From NCBI GenBank assembly GCA_938004815.1, contig CALKVR010001303.1:1-19691 (forward strand): 19,691 bases of DNA. Direction: 5' to 3'. Source of the DNA: an uncultured Polyangiaceae bacterium. GTDB lineage: Bacteria > Myxococcota_A > Polyangia > Polyangiales > Polyangiaceae. This document shows, one piece after another, positions 1 to 8,020 of this stretch. The notes beneath the pieces were generated by a model, which was not told the DNA's origin, did not search any database, and worked only from the letters and a program-made list of their open reading frames with translations. Each line of letters begins with the position of its first letter. The first letter of the stretch is position 1. The position numbers were made by a program, and so were the translations under genes.

Positions 1-19
1 ACCTCGCCTAGACGGTCGT

Positions 20-40
20 CGAAGTTTGAAGCGAACTTCG
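20..40. terminator. 7-bp inverted repeat just downstream of the HATPase-receiver gene
   Basis: Perfect arms CGAAGTT (20-26) and AACTTCG (34-40) are separated by a 7-base loop. The repeat begins 12 bases past the stop codon (52-54) of the minus-strand gene, where a hairpin terminator would be expected. There is no T run after it on the minus strand, so it is at best a weak or Rho-assisted terminator; it could also be an operator for a gene outside the window. Confidence 0.3.
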
Positions 41-51
41 GAGCCGGGACA

Positions 52-939
52 CTAGGGCTGCATCAGCTGGAGAAGAGCGGCGACGACGATAGGCTTGGTG
101 AAGTGCGCCTCGAACCCGGCGTCCTTCGAGCGCTCGCGCGTGCGCTCGTCACCGTAGCCGCTCAGCGAGATGAGCCGAATCGACGGCGCTTCGCTGCGGA
201 GCCGCGTCGCCAGCTCGAACCCATCGATGTCGGGCAGGCCGATGTCGAGGAGAGCCAGGTGCGGCTGGAAGGTCGCGAGCGCGCGCATCGCCTCGTCGGC
301 GGTGTGGGCGATCTCGGCGACGTGCCCGTTCTGCGCCAAGATCTCTCCCAGCATCTCGGCTGCGTCGACGTTGTCGTCGACCAGGAGCACGCGGCGATTC
401 AAGAGACCGCGCCGAGCCGCGCCGCCCCCGGGGCTGCCGTCGGAGATGGCACCGACGACGGGGATCTTCACCGTGAAGCGACTGCCCCAGCCCAGGCCGG
501 CGCTCTCGGCGACCAAGGTACCCCCGTGCCTCTCGATGATGCTCTTCGTGAGCGCGAGGCCAAAACCCTGGCCGTCACCCGGGAGGTCGAATGGCAGCGG
601 CGACGTCTCGGCTACGAAGATGAGCGGCAGACGTCGTGGGTCGATACCCGCGCCCTGATCTTCGACGGCGAGCGTCGCCGTCTGGCCGTCGCCGCTGGCC
701 GCAAGGGTCACCTTGGTGCCGGGCGCGCTGTTCTGCAGCGCGTTGCGCAAGAGGTGACCGACGGCCTGGCCCATTCGATCGAGATCGACCTCGAGCTCGA
801 TCGTGTGCAGCGGCGGAAGCAGCTCCAGATCGCGCTGCCTGGGCTCGAGTAGAGGCGCGACCGCCTCGACGGCGCGCTCCATCACGTTGAGCAGGCCGGT
901 GGGGCGCTTCTTCAGCTCGAACGTCGCGGCTCGACTCAT
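52..939 (-). CDS. HATPase-receiver protein lacking a histidine dimerisation domain (truncated hybrid kinase)
   Basis: From the ATG at 939 this encodes 295 residues; a GTG at 1005 would add 22, and neither start has a clear ribosome binding site. Residues about 5-160 form a GHKL ATPase: N-box Asn66 (HLLRNALQN), G1 box DQGAG at 94-98, G2 box GDGQGFGLAL near 121-130. Residues about 182-292 form a receiver with Asp188/Asp189, phosphoacceptor Asp232 (LLDIGLPD), Ser260 and Lys282. The segment before the N-box looks like the linker that follows the DHp helices in ordinary hybrid kinases, but the H-box and helices themselves are absent. Only about 80 bases separate the longest start from the upstream CheY stop, too few to hold them. 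It is either a 5'-deleted remnant or an ATPase-receiver acting on a partner's histidine. Last gene of a CheX-CheY-kinase minus-strand run. Confidence 0.85.
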   Translation of the reverse strand: MSRAATFELKKRPTGLLNVMERAVEAVAPLLEPRQRDLELLPPLHTIELEVDLDRMGQAVGHLLRNALQNSAPGTKVTLAASGDGQTATLAVEDQGAGIDPRRLPLIFVAETSPLPFDLPGDGQGFGLALTKSIIERHGGTLVAESAGLGWGSRFTVKIPVVGAISDGSPGGGAARRGLLNRRVLLVDDNVDAAEMLGEILAQNGHVAEIAHTADEAMRALATFQPHLALLDIGLPDIDGFELATRLRSEAPSIRLISLSGYGDERTRERSKDAGFEAHFTKPIVVAALLQLMQP

Positions 940-1086
940 GGGCAAAGGCAGCCCACGAGAAGTAGCGAACGTCGGCCGCCTCGTCGATGTGACGAGACGC
1001 CACACACGCCGTAATGGCAGTGCGAATCGAACGATCGCGCCGATCGCTATGGCCGATCGACCGCCCCCTGGCCACCCCCGTGCCTG

Positions 1087-1449
1087 CTAGCCCGCGAGCT
1101 TCTTGACCGCCGCGAGCAAGAGCTCGGGCTTGAAAGGCTTCACGATCCAACCCTTGGCGCCAAGCTCCTTGGCTTTGGCGACCAAGCGCGGCTCGGCCTC
1201 GGTGGTGAGCATCAAGAACGTGAGCTTCGAGCGCGTCTCTTCTTTCAGCGAGTCGAGCATGTCGAGCCCGCCGAGGTTCGGCATGTTGACGTCGCAGAGG
1301 ACGAGCGACGCGTCGGTGTTGGCTTCGATCTTGGCGATGCCGTCCTTGCCATCGACGGCTTCCACGATTTCGAAGCCGGCGCCCCCGAGGGTGTTCTTCC
1401 CCTGCATACGGGCCGTACGCGAGTCGTCCACGATGATGATCTTCTTCAT
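1087..1449 (-). CDS. CheY-like single-domain response regulator
   Basis: 120 residues, the full length of one receiver and nothing else. Asp8/Asp9 form the acidic pocket, Asp53 (LVLCDVNMP) is the predicted phosphoacceptor, Thr82/Thr83 follow in MLTTE, and Lys104 lies in GWIVKPF, with Trp101 at the CheY Tyr106 switch position. The start is supported by GAGG about 6 bases upstream of the ATG. It lies 26 bases after the CheX-like gene, so phosphorylation by a CheA-type kinase and dephosphorylation by that CheX is the obvious reading. Kinase A, divergently transcribed at 2140, is the most likely donor (inference). It resembles the second CheY at 15789, sharing the GWI-KPF and LV-CD-NMP signatures. 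Confidence 0.93.
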   Translation of the reverse strand: MKKIIIVDDSRTARMQGKNTLGGAGFEIVEAVDGKDGIAKIEANTDASLVLCDVNMPNLGGLDMLDSLKEETRSKLTFLMLTTEAEPRLVAKAKELGAKGWIVKPFKPELLLAAVKKLAG

Positions 1450-1475
1450 TTCGAGCCTCGATCGGTGGGAGTCGG

Positions 1476-2057
1476 TCAGAACAGCATCATGTCGAACGAC
1501 GCGTCCGACTCCTCAGCTGCGAGGGGTTCGTCGTCTTCTTCGCGGATGACGACCTCTTTATCCATGTAGGCGTCGAGGACGACGCGGAGGCTGTGGGGCC
1601 CATCCTGAAAGGACAGACCGACCGCGCTCTCGCCCGGGAGGGCGACGCGGACGTCTCCGCCGATCACCGAGGTCGGGATGCCGAGCTCGATGCCGACTCC
1701 TTGGCGGAGCAAGCTCGTCTTGAGGTTGCCGACGAGCAAGTTGGCCAGCTCGCGCGACCAGTCGATGAGGTTCTCGAGGTCGTGCTCGGGCGAAGGCGAC
1801 GAAGCGCTGATCACCTCGAGCGGCGCGGTGAAGAGAAGCGACCCCGCCATCTTTTGCCCCGTAAAGGGCAGGATCGAGAGCGGGTCGGCCCAGCGCGACT
1901 CTTGGATCGCGAACGTGCCGTTGTAAGTCGCGGGCATGTCCAGCGACGCGAAGAGCCTCTCGGCGGCGACGCGGGCCACCTGCGTGAGCGCGACGCGGTT
2001 CTGACCCGTCGGGCCGTTCGACCACCGGTTGGGACGTGACCTTCGGAAGGGAATCAT
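1476..2057 (-). CDS. CheX-like CheY-P phosphatase domain protein
   Basis: 193 residues. Residues about 25-170 fit the CheC/CheX/FliY phosphatase fold. The diagnostic helix ELANLLVGNLK carries the E-x2-N catalytic pair (Glu103, Asn106), with the Gly-Asn-Leu-Lys continuation typical of CheX, followed by a GIPTSVIGG stretch at 126-134. In the CheX family these residues position water for hydrolysis of the CheY aspartyl-phosphate. The C-terminal tail (172-193) is strongly acidic. The CheY-like gene follows directly, matching the predicted enzyme and substrate. The start is uncertain: the ATG at 2057 lacks an obvious Shine-Dalgarno and the first 20 residues are not conserved-looking, so an internal GTG near residue 27 is possible. 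Cytoplasmic. Confidence 0.8.
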   Translation of the reverse strand: MIPFRRSRPNRWSNGPTGQNRVALTQVARVAAERLFASLDMPATYNGTFAIQESRWADPLSILPFTGQKMAGSLLFTAPLEVISASSPSPEHDLENLIDWSRELANLLVGNLKTSLLRQGVGIELGIPTSVIGGDVRVALPGESAVGLSFQDGPHSLRVVLDAYMDKEVVIREEDDEPLAAEESDASFDMMLF

Positions 2058-2139
2058 GGGCTGGTCGAGGGGACGGCACGCGGCCAGGGTTCCTTAACCC
2101 CACCTCTAAAGCATCGGTGCGGGCGCTCCGTATCCGCGG
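2058..2139. promoter_or_regulatory. Divergent control region with GGGTT-N4-AACCC inverted repeat
   Basis: This 82-base gap lies between the divergent cheX-like gene and kinase A, so it must hold promoters for both. It contains a perfect inverted repeat GGGTT (2087-2091), loop CCTT, AACCC (2096-2100). Close by is the 9-mer TAAAGCATC (2107-2115), which recurs inverted in the other divergent region of the window (11630-11638). No convincing -35/-10 pair can be assigned by eye. Confidence 0.4.
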
Positions 2140-4314
2140 GTGGTGAAATCGCTCCGAGGCTCGTTATCCATCTCCCTCCGTCTCGCGCTCGGGATCACGG
2201 CCCTGGCGCTGGTGATCACGGTCAGCCTGACGGCATGGCTGCTCACCGGTCAGCTGCGCGCCGCCGATCAGGCGCTCGAGCGAAAGACGGTCGCCTACGG
2301 CCGCCTGGCGTCGAGCCAGCTCGAGCCCGCGGTGGCGTTCGACGACACCGAGACCGCCCGCGAGGTGTTCCAGGCGCTCCAGCTGGATCGCGAGGTCGTG
2401 GGCGTCGCGCTCTACGGCAAAGACGGCTCGCTCCTGGCATCCGGTGGCGACAGCCGCGCGGACCTCGGTGAGGTCTCGGGCAGGAGTGCGACCATCCGGC
2501 GAACGGCCGAGCGCATGATCCTCGTCGCGCCGGTCAGTCCCCGTGAGGGGGGACGGGGCTTCGTGGTCCTCGAGGTTTCGGTGGCGTCGTTGGCGCAGGC
2601 GCGCGCCGAAATGATCCGCGCCGGCGGCGCCGTCGCGCTGGGCGGTCTGCTCCTCGGGCTCGCCGGCGCGCTCGTCATCGGCCGCTCGCTGCGCCGCCGC
2701 TTGGCGCGTCTCTCCGATGCGGCCGCCGCCGTGTCGCACGGCGATCTCTCGGGCAAGCCGGTACGGGACGCCGCGCGCGACGAGATCGGTCGGCTAGGCG
2801 AAGCATTCGACATCATGCTCGAGCGACTCAACGCGATGATCGCCGAGAACGCTGCTCGCGCGGCAGAGGAGCAGCGTCGGCTGGACGAGCTCGTCCAGCA
2901 GCGCACGAAAGAGCTCGACGAGCGCAATCGTGGAATGCGGTTTCTGCTCGACCACCTCGACCAGGGAGTGGTCAGCGTCGACTCGGCAGGCACGCTCGGC
3001 GACGAGCATTCGCGCGCCGTCGTGGAGTGGTTCGGCCCGCCTGTCTCGGGCGACGCGCTCTGGCAGTATCTCGCCGGCGTCTCGATCGCTCCGAGCCTGG
3101 AGGCGAGCTGGGGAGCGGTCACGGACGGTTTCCTCCCGCTCGAGCTCGCGCTGGATCAGCTCCCCAAGAGGTTCGTCAGCGGCGATCGAACCTTCGAGAT
3201 GGTGGTGAGCCCGGTCGATGGCGGCCGCTTCATCGTCTTCTTCTCGGACGTGACGGCAGAGGTCGAGCAGGCGCGGGCGGCGGCGGGACAGCGCGAGCTC
3301 GCGGTCGCGTTCTCGTGCTTGGCCAAAGACCAGTCGGGCTTTTTGGCCCAGATGTCCGAGGCCGATCAGCTCGTGCACCGTATCGTCGCGGCCTCGTCGG
3401 TCGACGCTCAGCTCAAGCGCGACCTGCACACGCTGAAGGGCAACGCCGCGATGCTCGGCTTTGCGACCCTCGCCGACCGCTGCCACCATCTGGAGAACAT
3501 CCTCGCCGAGACCGGCGATATCCCTGGCCGCTCCGAGGCCGAGGCGCTCGGTGACGCTTGGCGAGCCGTCTGGACGCCGGTCGAAGCTCTGTGCGCCGAC
3601 CGCGCGGCGATGCTCTCGATCGATCGCGGTGAGCTTTCGTACGTGCGCCGCGCCGTCGAGTCGGGGCAGCCACGCGCCCGCATCCTCGAGGCGATTCGGG
3701 GCCTGGCGTACGAGGCTGCGCACAAGCGGCTCGCCTGGCTGGCCGACTGGGCCAAGGGCGCCGCCGAGCGACAGGGCAAGCCGGATCTCGAGGTCTCGAT
3801 CGACGACGGCGGCGTCCGCTTCGACGAGGAGATCTGGGAGCCCTTCTGGTCATCGTGCATCCACCTGGTTCGCAACGCGGTCGCGCACGGCATCGAGGCG
3901 CCCGACGATCGCGAAGCGGCGGGTAAGTCGGCCGCAGGGAGGCTCGCGATACGTGTGGCAGTGACCGGCGACCGCCTCGTCGTCGCCGTGCGCGACGACG
4001 GCCGCGGCGTCGACTGGGGCGCCGTCCGCGTCCGCGCCGCGCGATACGGTCTGCCCCTCCGCACCCAGGAGGAGCTCACCGACGCTCTCTTTCATCGAGG
4101 CCTCACCACGCGACGAGAGGCCGACGAGCTCTCGGGCCGCGGCGAAGGTTTGGGCGCGGTGCGCGAGGCCGTGCGCGCCCTCGGCGGCAATGTCGTCGTC
4201 GCCTCCGAGAAGGGGCAGGGAACGGAGCTTCGGGTCGTGTTCTCGCTCGCCGCCGTGCAAGAGACCCTGTCGGTCCGACGCGGCGAGCAAGCGATGCAGG
4301 AGAAGGTGGCATGA
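2140..4314 (+). CDS. Membrane CheA-like sensor kinase A (CHASE8-like sensor, HAMP, PAS-like, HPt, CheA-type ATPase; no CheW domain)
   Basis: 724 residues from a GTG. TM helix about 13-37; extracytoplasmic region 38-160 with a CHASE8-like run (AVAFDDTETAREVFQAL, VVGVALYGKDG); second TM about 162-183; HAMP about 183-235; coiled coil to 262; PAS-like module 266-375 (LLDHLDQGVVSVD ... VFFSDVTAE). The HPt phosphohistidine is His430 in LHTLKGNA. The ATPase is CheA-type: HLVRNAVAHGIE (Asn579), DDGRGVDW at 619-626, SGRGEGLGAV at 665-674. A helical segment about 495-545 replaces CheA P3, and no CheW-like P5 follows the ATPase. So it should sense, autophosphorylate on its own HPt and pass phosphate to a receiver without an MCP/CheW array. 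It overlaps the next gene by 4 bases. Kinase B (12277) has the same cytoplasmic half. The GTG start is plausible but its RBS is weak. Confidence 0.9.
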   Translation: MVKSLRGSLSISLRLALGITALALVITVSLTAWLLTGQLRAADQALERKTVAYGRLASSQLEPAVAFDDTETAREVFQALQLDREVVGVALYGKDGSLLASGGDSRADLGEVSGRSATIRRTAERMILVAPVSPREGGRGFVVLEVSVASLAQARAEMIRAGGAVALGGLLLGLAGALVIGRSLRRRLARLSDAAAAVSHGDLSGKPVRDAARDEIGRLGEAFDIMLERLNAMIAENAARAAEEQRRLDELVQQRTKELDERNRGMRFLLDHLDQGVVSVDSAGTLGDEHSRAVVEWFGPPVSGDALWQYLAGVSIAPSLEASWGAVTDGFLPLELALDQLPKRFVSGDRTFEMVVSPVDGGRFIVFFSDVTAEVEQARAAAGQRELAVAFSCLAKDQSGFLAQMSEADQLVHRIVAASSVDAQLKRDLHTLKGNAAMLGFATLADRCHHLENILAETGDIPGRSEAEALGDAWRAVWTPVEALCADRAAMLSIDRGELSYVRRAVESGQPRARILEAIRGLAYEAAHKRLAWLADWAKGAAERQGKPDLEVSIDDGGVRFDEEIWEPFWSSCIHLVRNAVAHGIEAPDDREAAGKSAAGRLAIRVAVTGDRLVVAVRDDGRGVDWGAVRVRAARYGLPLRTQEELTDALFHRGLTTRREADELSGRGEGLGAVREAVRALGGNVVVASEKGQGTELRVVFSLAAVQETLSVRRGEQAMQEKVA

Positions 4315-4814
4315 GGTCGACGATCGCTGGGTTGTGTCTGCTCCTCGCCGGCTGTGAAATCAGCCCCGTCGAGGCGAGGTCGATGGATTGGGAGCTCGAG
4401 ACGGCCGCGCCCGCGGCAAAGTCGCCGCCACCCGAGCGCGAGAGGCTACCCGCTGCGCCGCCGCCCCTGGGCGCGTCCGTCGCATCCGCCGCGCCGCCAC
4501 CATCCTCACCGCCGCGCGACCCAGGCGCGTGCGGCGCCGCGGGGGGCCGCCCGTGCCCCCTGCAAGCGATGATGCGAGGCAGCGCGCAAGCGAGCGTCGT
4601 CCGCGGCGATTTCGCCGCCATCGAGAGAGCCTTCGCGCGTATCGGAGGGCTCGCGCCCGCCGGCTACGATGGATGGGCCGAGATCTCGGCGCGCGGCGCG
4701 CAGGCCGCTCGCGATCAGGACCTGGTCGCGGCAAAGGCCGCGTGCAGCTCGTGCCACGGGGCGTTCCGCGACAAGTACCGAGCGTCGAGCCTGCGATCGA
4801 AGGCTCTGCCGTAA
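4311..4814 (+). CDS. Cytochrome c'/c556-like lipoprotein
   Basis: 167 residues, ATG overlapping the kinase A stop (ATGA), which implies translational coupling. A lipoprotein signal is visible: a short charged start, a hydrophobic run and lipobox LLAGC with Cys15 as the lipidation site. A Pro/Ala-rich disordered linker runs about 33-80. The C-terminal domain ends in a haem-attachment motif CSSCH (Cys145, Cys148, His149) followed by GAFRDKYR. A CxxCH near the C-terminus followed by an aromatic-Arg run is the layout of class II cytochromes (c' and c556), where the fourth helix of a bundle carries the haem. The folded part is only about 75-80 residues, shorter than a typical four-helix cytochrome c', so the bundle may be reduced. 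Met87/Met88 could be a distal ligand (inference). Probably periplasm-facing, near the kinase A sensor. Confidence 0.75.
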   Translation: MRSTIAGLCLLLAGCEISPVEARSMDWELETAAPAAKSPPPERERLPAAPPPLGASVASAAPPPSSPPRDPGACGAAGGRPCPLQAMMRGSAQASVVRGDFAAIERAFARIGGLAPAGYDGWAEISARGAQAARDQDLVAAKAACSSCHGAFRDKYRASSLRSKALP

Positions 4815-4846
4815 AGATCGATCGGGTGCGTGACGTTCTGCCGATC

Positions 4847-5920
4847 ATGCCGAGAGCGTCTCTGACGGAGCTGATGGCCCTATCGATCGTCGTGGCTGGT
4901 CTGGCGCCCGCTGCTGGCTGCGACACGCCCGCGGCGCCCAAGGAGGTCGCGATCGACGTCGCTCCGGCCGCGCCTGCAAGCGCAGCCGAGTCGCCCTCCG
5001 ACGAGGTGAGCCCGCGGCTGCTCCGACGGTTTCAGCCGCTGGCCGCGGTGGCGGCCCCCGCCACGCCGGCCGAGGCCGCCAAGGTCGCGCTGGGGCGCAA
5101 GCTCTTTCACGACAAGTCGCTCTCGTCCGATGGGTCGATCGCGTGCAGCTCCTGCCATGACCTCGCTCGATTCGGCGCCGACGGGCGCGCCACCTCGCTC
5201 GGCGTCGGCGGACAGGTCGGGGCCCGGAACGCGCCCACCGTCCTCAACGCCGGCGCTCAGTTCCGGATGTTCTGGGATGGTCGCGCGGCGACGCTGGAGG
5301 AGCAGGCGAAGGGGCCGGTCCTGAACCCTGGGGAGATGGGGATGCCCGACGGCGAGACGGTTGCCAAGCGTCTCGCGAGCAGCGCAGAGTACCGCACCCT
5401 CTTCGCCCGCGCCTTTCCGGATATGGAAAAGCCGGTCACGTTCGACAACTACGCCATCGCGATCGCGGCGTTCGAGCGGACGCTCGTGACCCGCGGGCGG
5501 TGGGACGCGTTCCTCGAGGGTGACTCCTCTGCGTTGACCGCCGAAGAGAAGCGAGGCCTCAAGACCTTCCTCAACGCGGGGTGCATGGTGTGCCACACCG
5601 GCAAGATGCTCGGTGGCTCGATGTACGAGCGCGTCGGTGTGGTCGAGCCCTGGCCCAACCAGACCGACCCGGGGCGGTACGCCGTCACGAAGGACGAGGG
5701 GGATCGGATGATGTTCAAGGTGCCCACGCTGCGAAACATCGCCGAAACGGCGCCCTACTTTCACGACGGGTCGGCCAAGACGCTCGACGACGCGGTACGG
5801 ATGATGGGCAAGCACCAGCTTGGCCTCGAGCTGACCCCCGAAGAGGTGTCGGCGATCGTCGTTTGGTTGACGAGCTTGACCGGAAGGCTCCCCGAGCCGC
5901 CCAGAGAGACCGCGCTCTGA
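4847..5920 (+). CDS. Di-haem cytochrome c peroxidase family lipoprotein (CcpA/MauG superfamily)
   Basis: 357 residues from the ATG at 4847; a GTG at 4826 in the same frame is an alternative. Lipobox APAAGC places Cys25 as the lipid-modified residue, then a Pro/Ala-rich tether. Two haem motifs are present: CSSCH (100-104) and CMVCH (246-250). Family hallmarks appear in order: GRKLFHDKSLS (83-93), RNAPTVLNA (127-135), FWDGR (142-146), NPGEMGMP (160-167) and FKVPTLRNIAETAPYFHDGS (290-309). In characterised members the two c-type haems reduce H2O2 to water using electrons from a small cytochrome. The cytochrome c'-like lipoprotein encoded 32 bases upstream is a candidate partner, though class II cytochromes are not the usual donor. 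Length is normal for the mature family. MauG-like oxidation of another substrate cannot be excluded. Confidence 0.92.
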   Translation: MPRASLTELMALSIVVAGLAPAAGCDTPAAPKEVAIDVAPAAPASAAESPSDEVSPRLLRRFQPLAAVAAPATPAEAAKVALGRKLFHDKSLSSDGSIACSSCHDLARFGADGRATSLGVGGQVGARNAPTVLNAGAQFRMFWDGRAATLEEQAKGPVLNPGEMGMPDGETVAKRLASSAEYRTLFARAFPDMEKPVTFDNYAIAIAAFERTLVTRGRWDAFLEGDSSALTAEEKRGLKTFLNAGCMVCHTGKMLGGSMYERVGVVEPWPNQTDPGRYAVTKDEGDRMMFKVPTLRNIAETAPYFHDGSAKTLDDAVRMMGKHQLGLELTPEEVSAIVVWLTSLTGRLPEPPRETAL

Positions 5921-5978
5921 GCGAGCGCGCGGCGACGAGCAGCTTGAACTTGTCGGCGAGGGGGAGCAGAGTCGACGT

Positions 5979-7544
5979 GTGCGTGCTCCTGGAAAACCCA
6001 CCGGGGTCGGCGCGGTGGAGGCGTTCGCGTTCGTACGCGAGGTCAAGGACTACGCCATCTACATGATCGATCCGGAGGGCCGGGTCCTGACCTGGAACGA
6101 CGGCGCGCGAGCGATCAAGGGGTACGAGCCCGAAGAGATCATCGGCGAGAGCTTTTCTCGGTTCTTCACGGAAGAGGACGTCGCGTCCGGGCGGCCCGCA
6201 CGCCTGCTCGAGCGCGCGAGGCAAGAGGGCAGGGTCGAGGACGAGGCGCTCCGGGTGCGCAAGAGCGGCGAGCGGTTCTGGGCCGACGTCGTGATCACGG
6301 CCGTCCATGGCGCCGAGGGCGAGCTGCTCGGCTTCGTCAAGGTGACGCGCGACCTGACCGAGCGGCGCAACGCGCTCGAGCTGCTCCGCGGGAGCGAAGA
6401 GCGCATGCGGCTCCTCGTCACGAGCGTGAAAGACTACGCGATCTTCATGCTCGACGCCCACGGCCACGTCTCCACGTGGAACGCCGGCGCGGAGCGCATC
6501 AAGGGGTACTCGGCGGCCGAGATCATCGGCCGGCACTTCTCGGCCTTCTACCCCGCCGAGGTCGTCGCGGCCGGGCACCCCGCGTTCGAGCTCGATGTCG
6601 CGTCGCGCTTGGGCAGTTACGAAGAAGAGGGCTGGCGCATCCGGAAGGACGGAACGCGCTTCTGGGCCAGCGTCGTCATCACCGCGATCCGAGACGAGAC
6701 GACGAATGAGCTGCGCGGGTTCGCCAAAGTCACGCGCGATCTCACCGAGCGGCGGCGGATGCAGGAAGAGACGCGCTCCGCGGTGGCCGAAGCCGTAGCA
6801 GAGCGCAGCCGCGCCGACGCGGCCCAGACCGAGCTGCGGCAGCGTGACGAGTTCATCTCGGTGGCAGCGCACGAGCTCCGCACGCCGCTGACCGCCTTGT
6901 CGTTGAAGCTCCAGGGCGCGGTCGCGTTGCTGAAGAAATCGGCGAGCGGCGGCGCGCCGAGCCAGATCGAGGGCCGCCTCGCCGGTGCCCAGCGACAAGC
7001 CGACCGCTTGACCGAGCTCGTCGAGCGCTTGCTCGACGTGTCACGGATCGTCCGCGGCGGTCTGGCGATGAGCCTCGAGGAGGTCGATTTGGGCGCCGTC
7101 GTTCGGCACGTCGCCGACGATTTTCGTGATCCGGCGGCGCAAGCGGGCTCGCCGATATCGGTCGAGGGGCCGGATTCGGTCGTGGGGCGCTGGGACCGCA
7201 GCCGCCTCGAGCAGGTCGTCGTGAACCTCGTGGGCAACGCGCTCAAGTACGGCGCCGGCAAGCCCGTCCGCCTGGTCCTCACGGAGGCGACCGATGTGGC
7301 GCGACTTCGGGTGGTCGACGAGGGGATCGGCATCGCGGGCGAAGACGTCGAGCGCATCTTCACGCGGTTCGAGCGAGCAGCCCCGACGCGGCACTTCGCC
7401 GGGCTCGGGTTGGGCCTCTACATCACGAAGAGCATCGTCGAGGCACATCGGGGTAGGATCTGGGTGAGCAGCGCCCTGGGCGCCGGCTCGACCTTCACGG
7501 TGGAGCTCCCCCGTGACCCGAACGCTCCGAAGAAAGCCGACTAG
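5979..7544 (+). CDS. Tandem-PAS sensor histidine kinase
   Basis: 521 residues from a GTG; GGGGGAG about 12 bases upstream serves as RBS. No membrane segment is seen, so it is cytoplasmic. Two PAS domains, about 22-129 and 149-259, are clear duplicates: each starts VKDYAI, contains TWN-GA--IKGY and RFWA-VVITA, and ends KVTRDLTERR. A coiled coil (about 260-290) leads to HisKA with His298 in AAHELRTPL, then HATPase with Asn420 in NLVGNALKY, DEGIGI at 447-452 and GLGLGLYITK at 475-484. This is a complete orthodox kinase. The likely partner is the single-domain receiver 6 bases downstream. No haem- or flavin-specific residues can be assigned to the PAS domains by eye, so the ligand is unknown. Confidence 0.95.
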   Translation: MRAPGKPTGVGAVEAFAFVREVKDYAIYMIDPEGRVLTWNDGARAIKGYEPEEIIGESFSRFFTEEDVASGRPARLLERARQEGRVEDEALRVRKSGERFWADVVITAVHGAEGELLGFVKVTRDLTERRNALELLRGSEERMRLLVTSVKDYAIFMLDAHGHVSTWNAGAERIKGYSAAEIIGRHFSAFYPAEVVAAGHPAFELDVASRLGSYEEEGWRIRKDGTRFWASVVITAIRDETTNELRGFAKVTRDLTERRRMQEETRSAVAEAVAERSRADAAQTELRQRDEFISVAAHELRTPLTALSLKLQGAVALLKKSASGGAPSQIEGRLAGAQRQADRLTELVERLLDVSRIVRGGLAMSLEEVDLGAVVRHVADDFRDPAAQAGSPISVEGPDSVVGRWDRSRLEQVVVNLVGNALKYGAGKPVRLVLTEATDVARLRVVDEGIGIAGEDVERIFTRFERAAPTRHFAGLGLGLYITKSIVEAHRGRIWVSSALGAGSTFTVELPRDPNAPKKAD

Positions 7545-7550
7545 CCACCG

Positions 7551-7940
7551 ATGATGCCCGTCTGCGAAAGCATGGTAATGGTCGTCGAGGACGACATCGA
7601 CGTGCGCGAGTCGCTGGTCGAGGCGCTTCAGGATCACGCGTACCAGCCCGTCGATGTCGCCAATGGTCAAGAGGCGATCGAGCGCCTGCGCACGGGGCCG
7701 CAGCTACCCTGCGTCATCCTGCTGGACATGATGATGCCGGTGATGGACGGCTGGCAGTTTCGGGCCGCGCAGCGCGCCGACCCGGCGCTCGAGAACATCC
7801 CGGTCATCGTGCTGAGCGCGCACGCCGACGTGAACGAGGCGGCCGATCGAATGGGCGTCGCCGGTTGCCTACGCAAGCCGGTGACCCTCGAGGCGCTGCT
7901 CCGCACCATCGATCGATTCTGTCGTCCGCAGCAGCCCTGA
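7551..7940 (+). CDS. Single-domain response regulator
   Basis: 129 residues, the start codon lying 6 bases after the PAS kinase stop, so almost surely co-transcribed and the cognate receiver. Asp14/Asp15 (VVEDD), Asp59 phosphoacceptor (ILLDMMMPVMDG), Ser89 (VLSAH) and Lys109 (RKP) are all in place. There is no output domain, so it must act by protein contact or as an intermediate in a phosphorelay. Three Met codons (residues 1, 2 and 8) could start it; an in-frame start at residue 8 would trim the protein to a more standard receiver N-terminus. Confidence 0.92.
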   Translation: MMPVCESMVMVVEDDIDVRESLVEALQDHAYQPVDVANGQEAIERLRTGPQLPCVILLDMMMPVMDGWQFRAAQRADPALENIPVIVLSAHADVNEAADRMGVAGCLRKPVTLEALLRTIDRFCRPQQP

Positions 7941-8020
7941 TGTCCGCGCGGTGTCATCGGCGGGGGCGATCGAGCCGATCACGGTGACGGAGGCGACCAG
8001 CGGTCTATGCTGATGGGTGC

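Noticed and set aside
1006..1086. Possible lost H-box of the truncated kinase in another frame
   Set aside because: Reading all three minus-strand frames of this short gap shows no HExxTP-like or helical sequence, so a simple frameshift does not explain the missing domain.
4388..4846. Upstream extension of the peroxidase frame
   Set aside because: It overlaps the cytochrome lipoprotein in another frame and reads as Arg-rich noise; the lipobox places the true start near 4847.
5921..5978. Possible terminator or promoter between peroxidase and PAS kinase
   Set aside because: No hairpin with T run and no recognisable promoter elements; only a G-rich ribosome binding site is supported.
6042..6756. 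Duplicated stretch in the PAS kinase as a possible DNA repeat
   Set aside because: The similarity is at protein level between two PAS domains and is ordinary for multi-PAS kinases, not a recent nucleotide duplication.
4880..6998. Long minus-strand frames over the peroxidase and PAS kinase genes
   Set aside because: Shadows of genes with haem and kinase motifs; no domain is recognisable in the reverse products.
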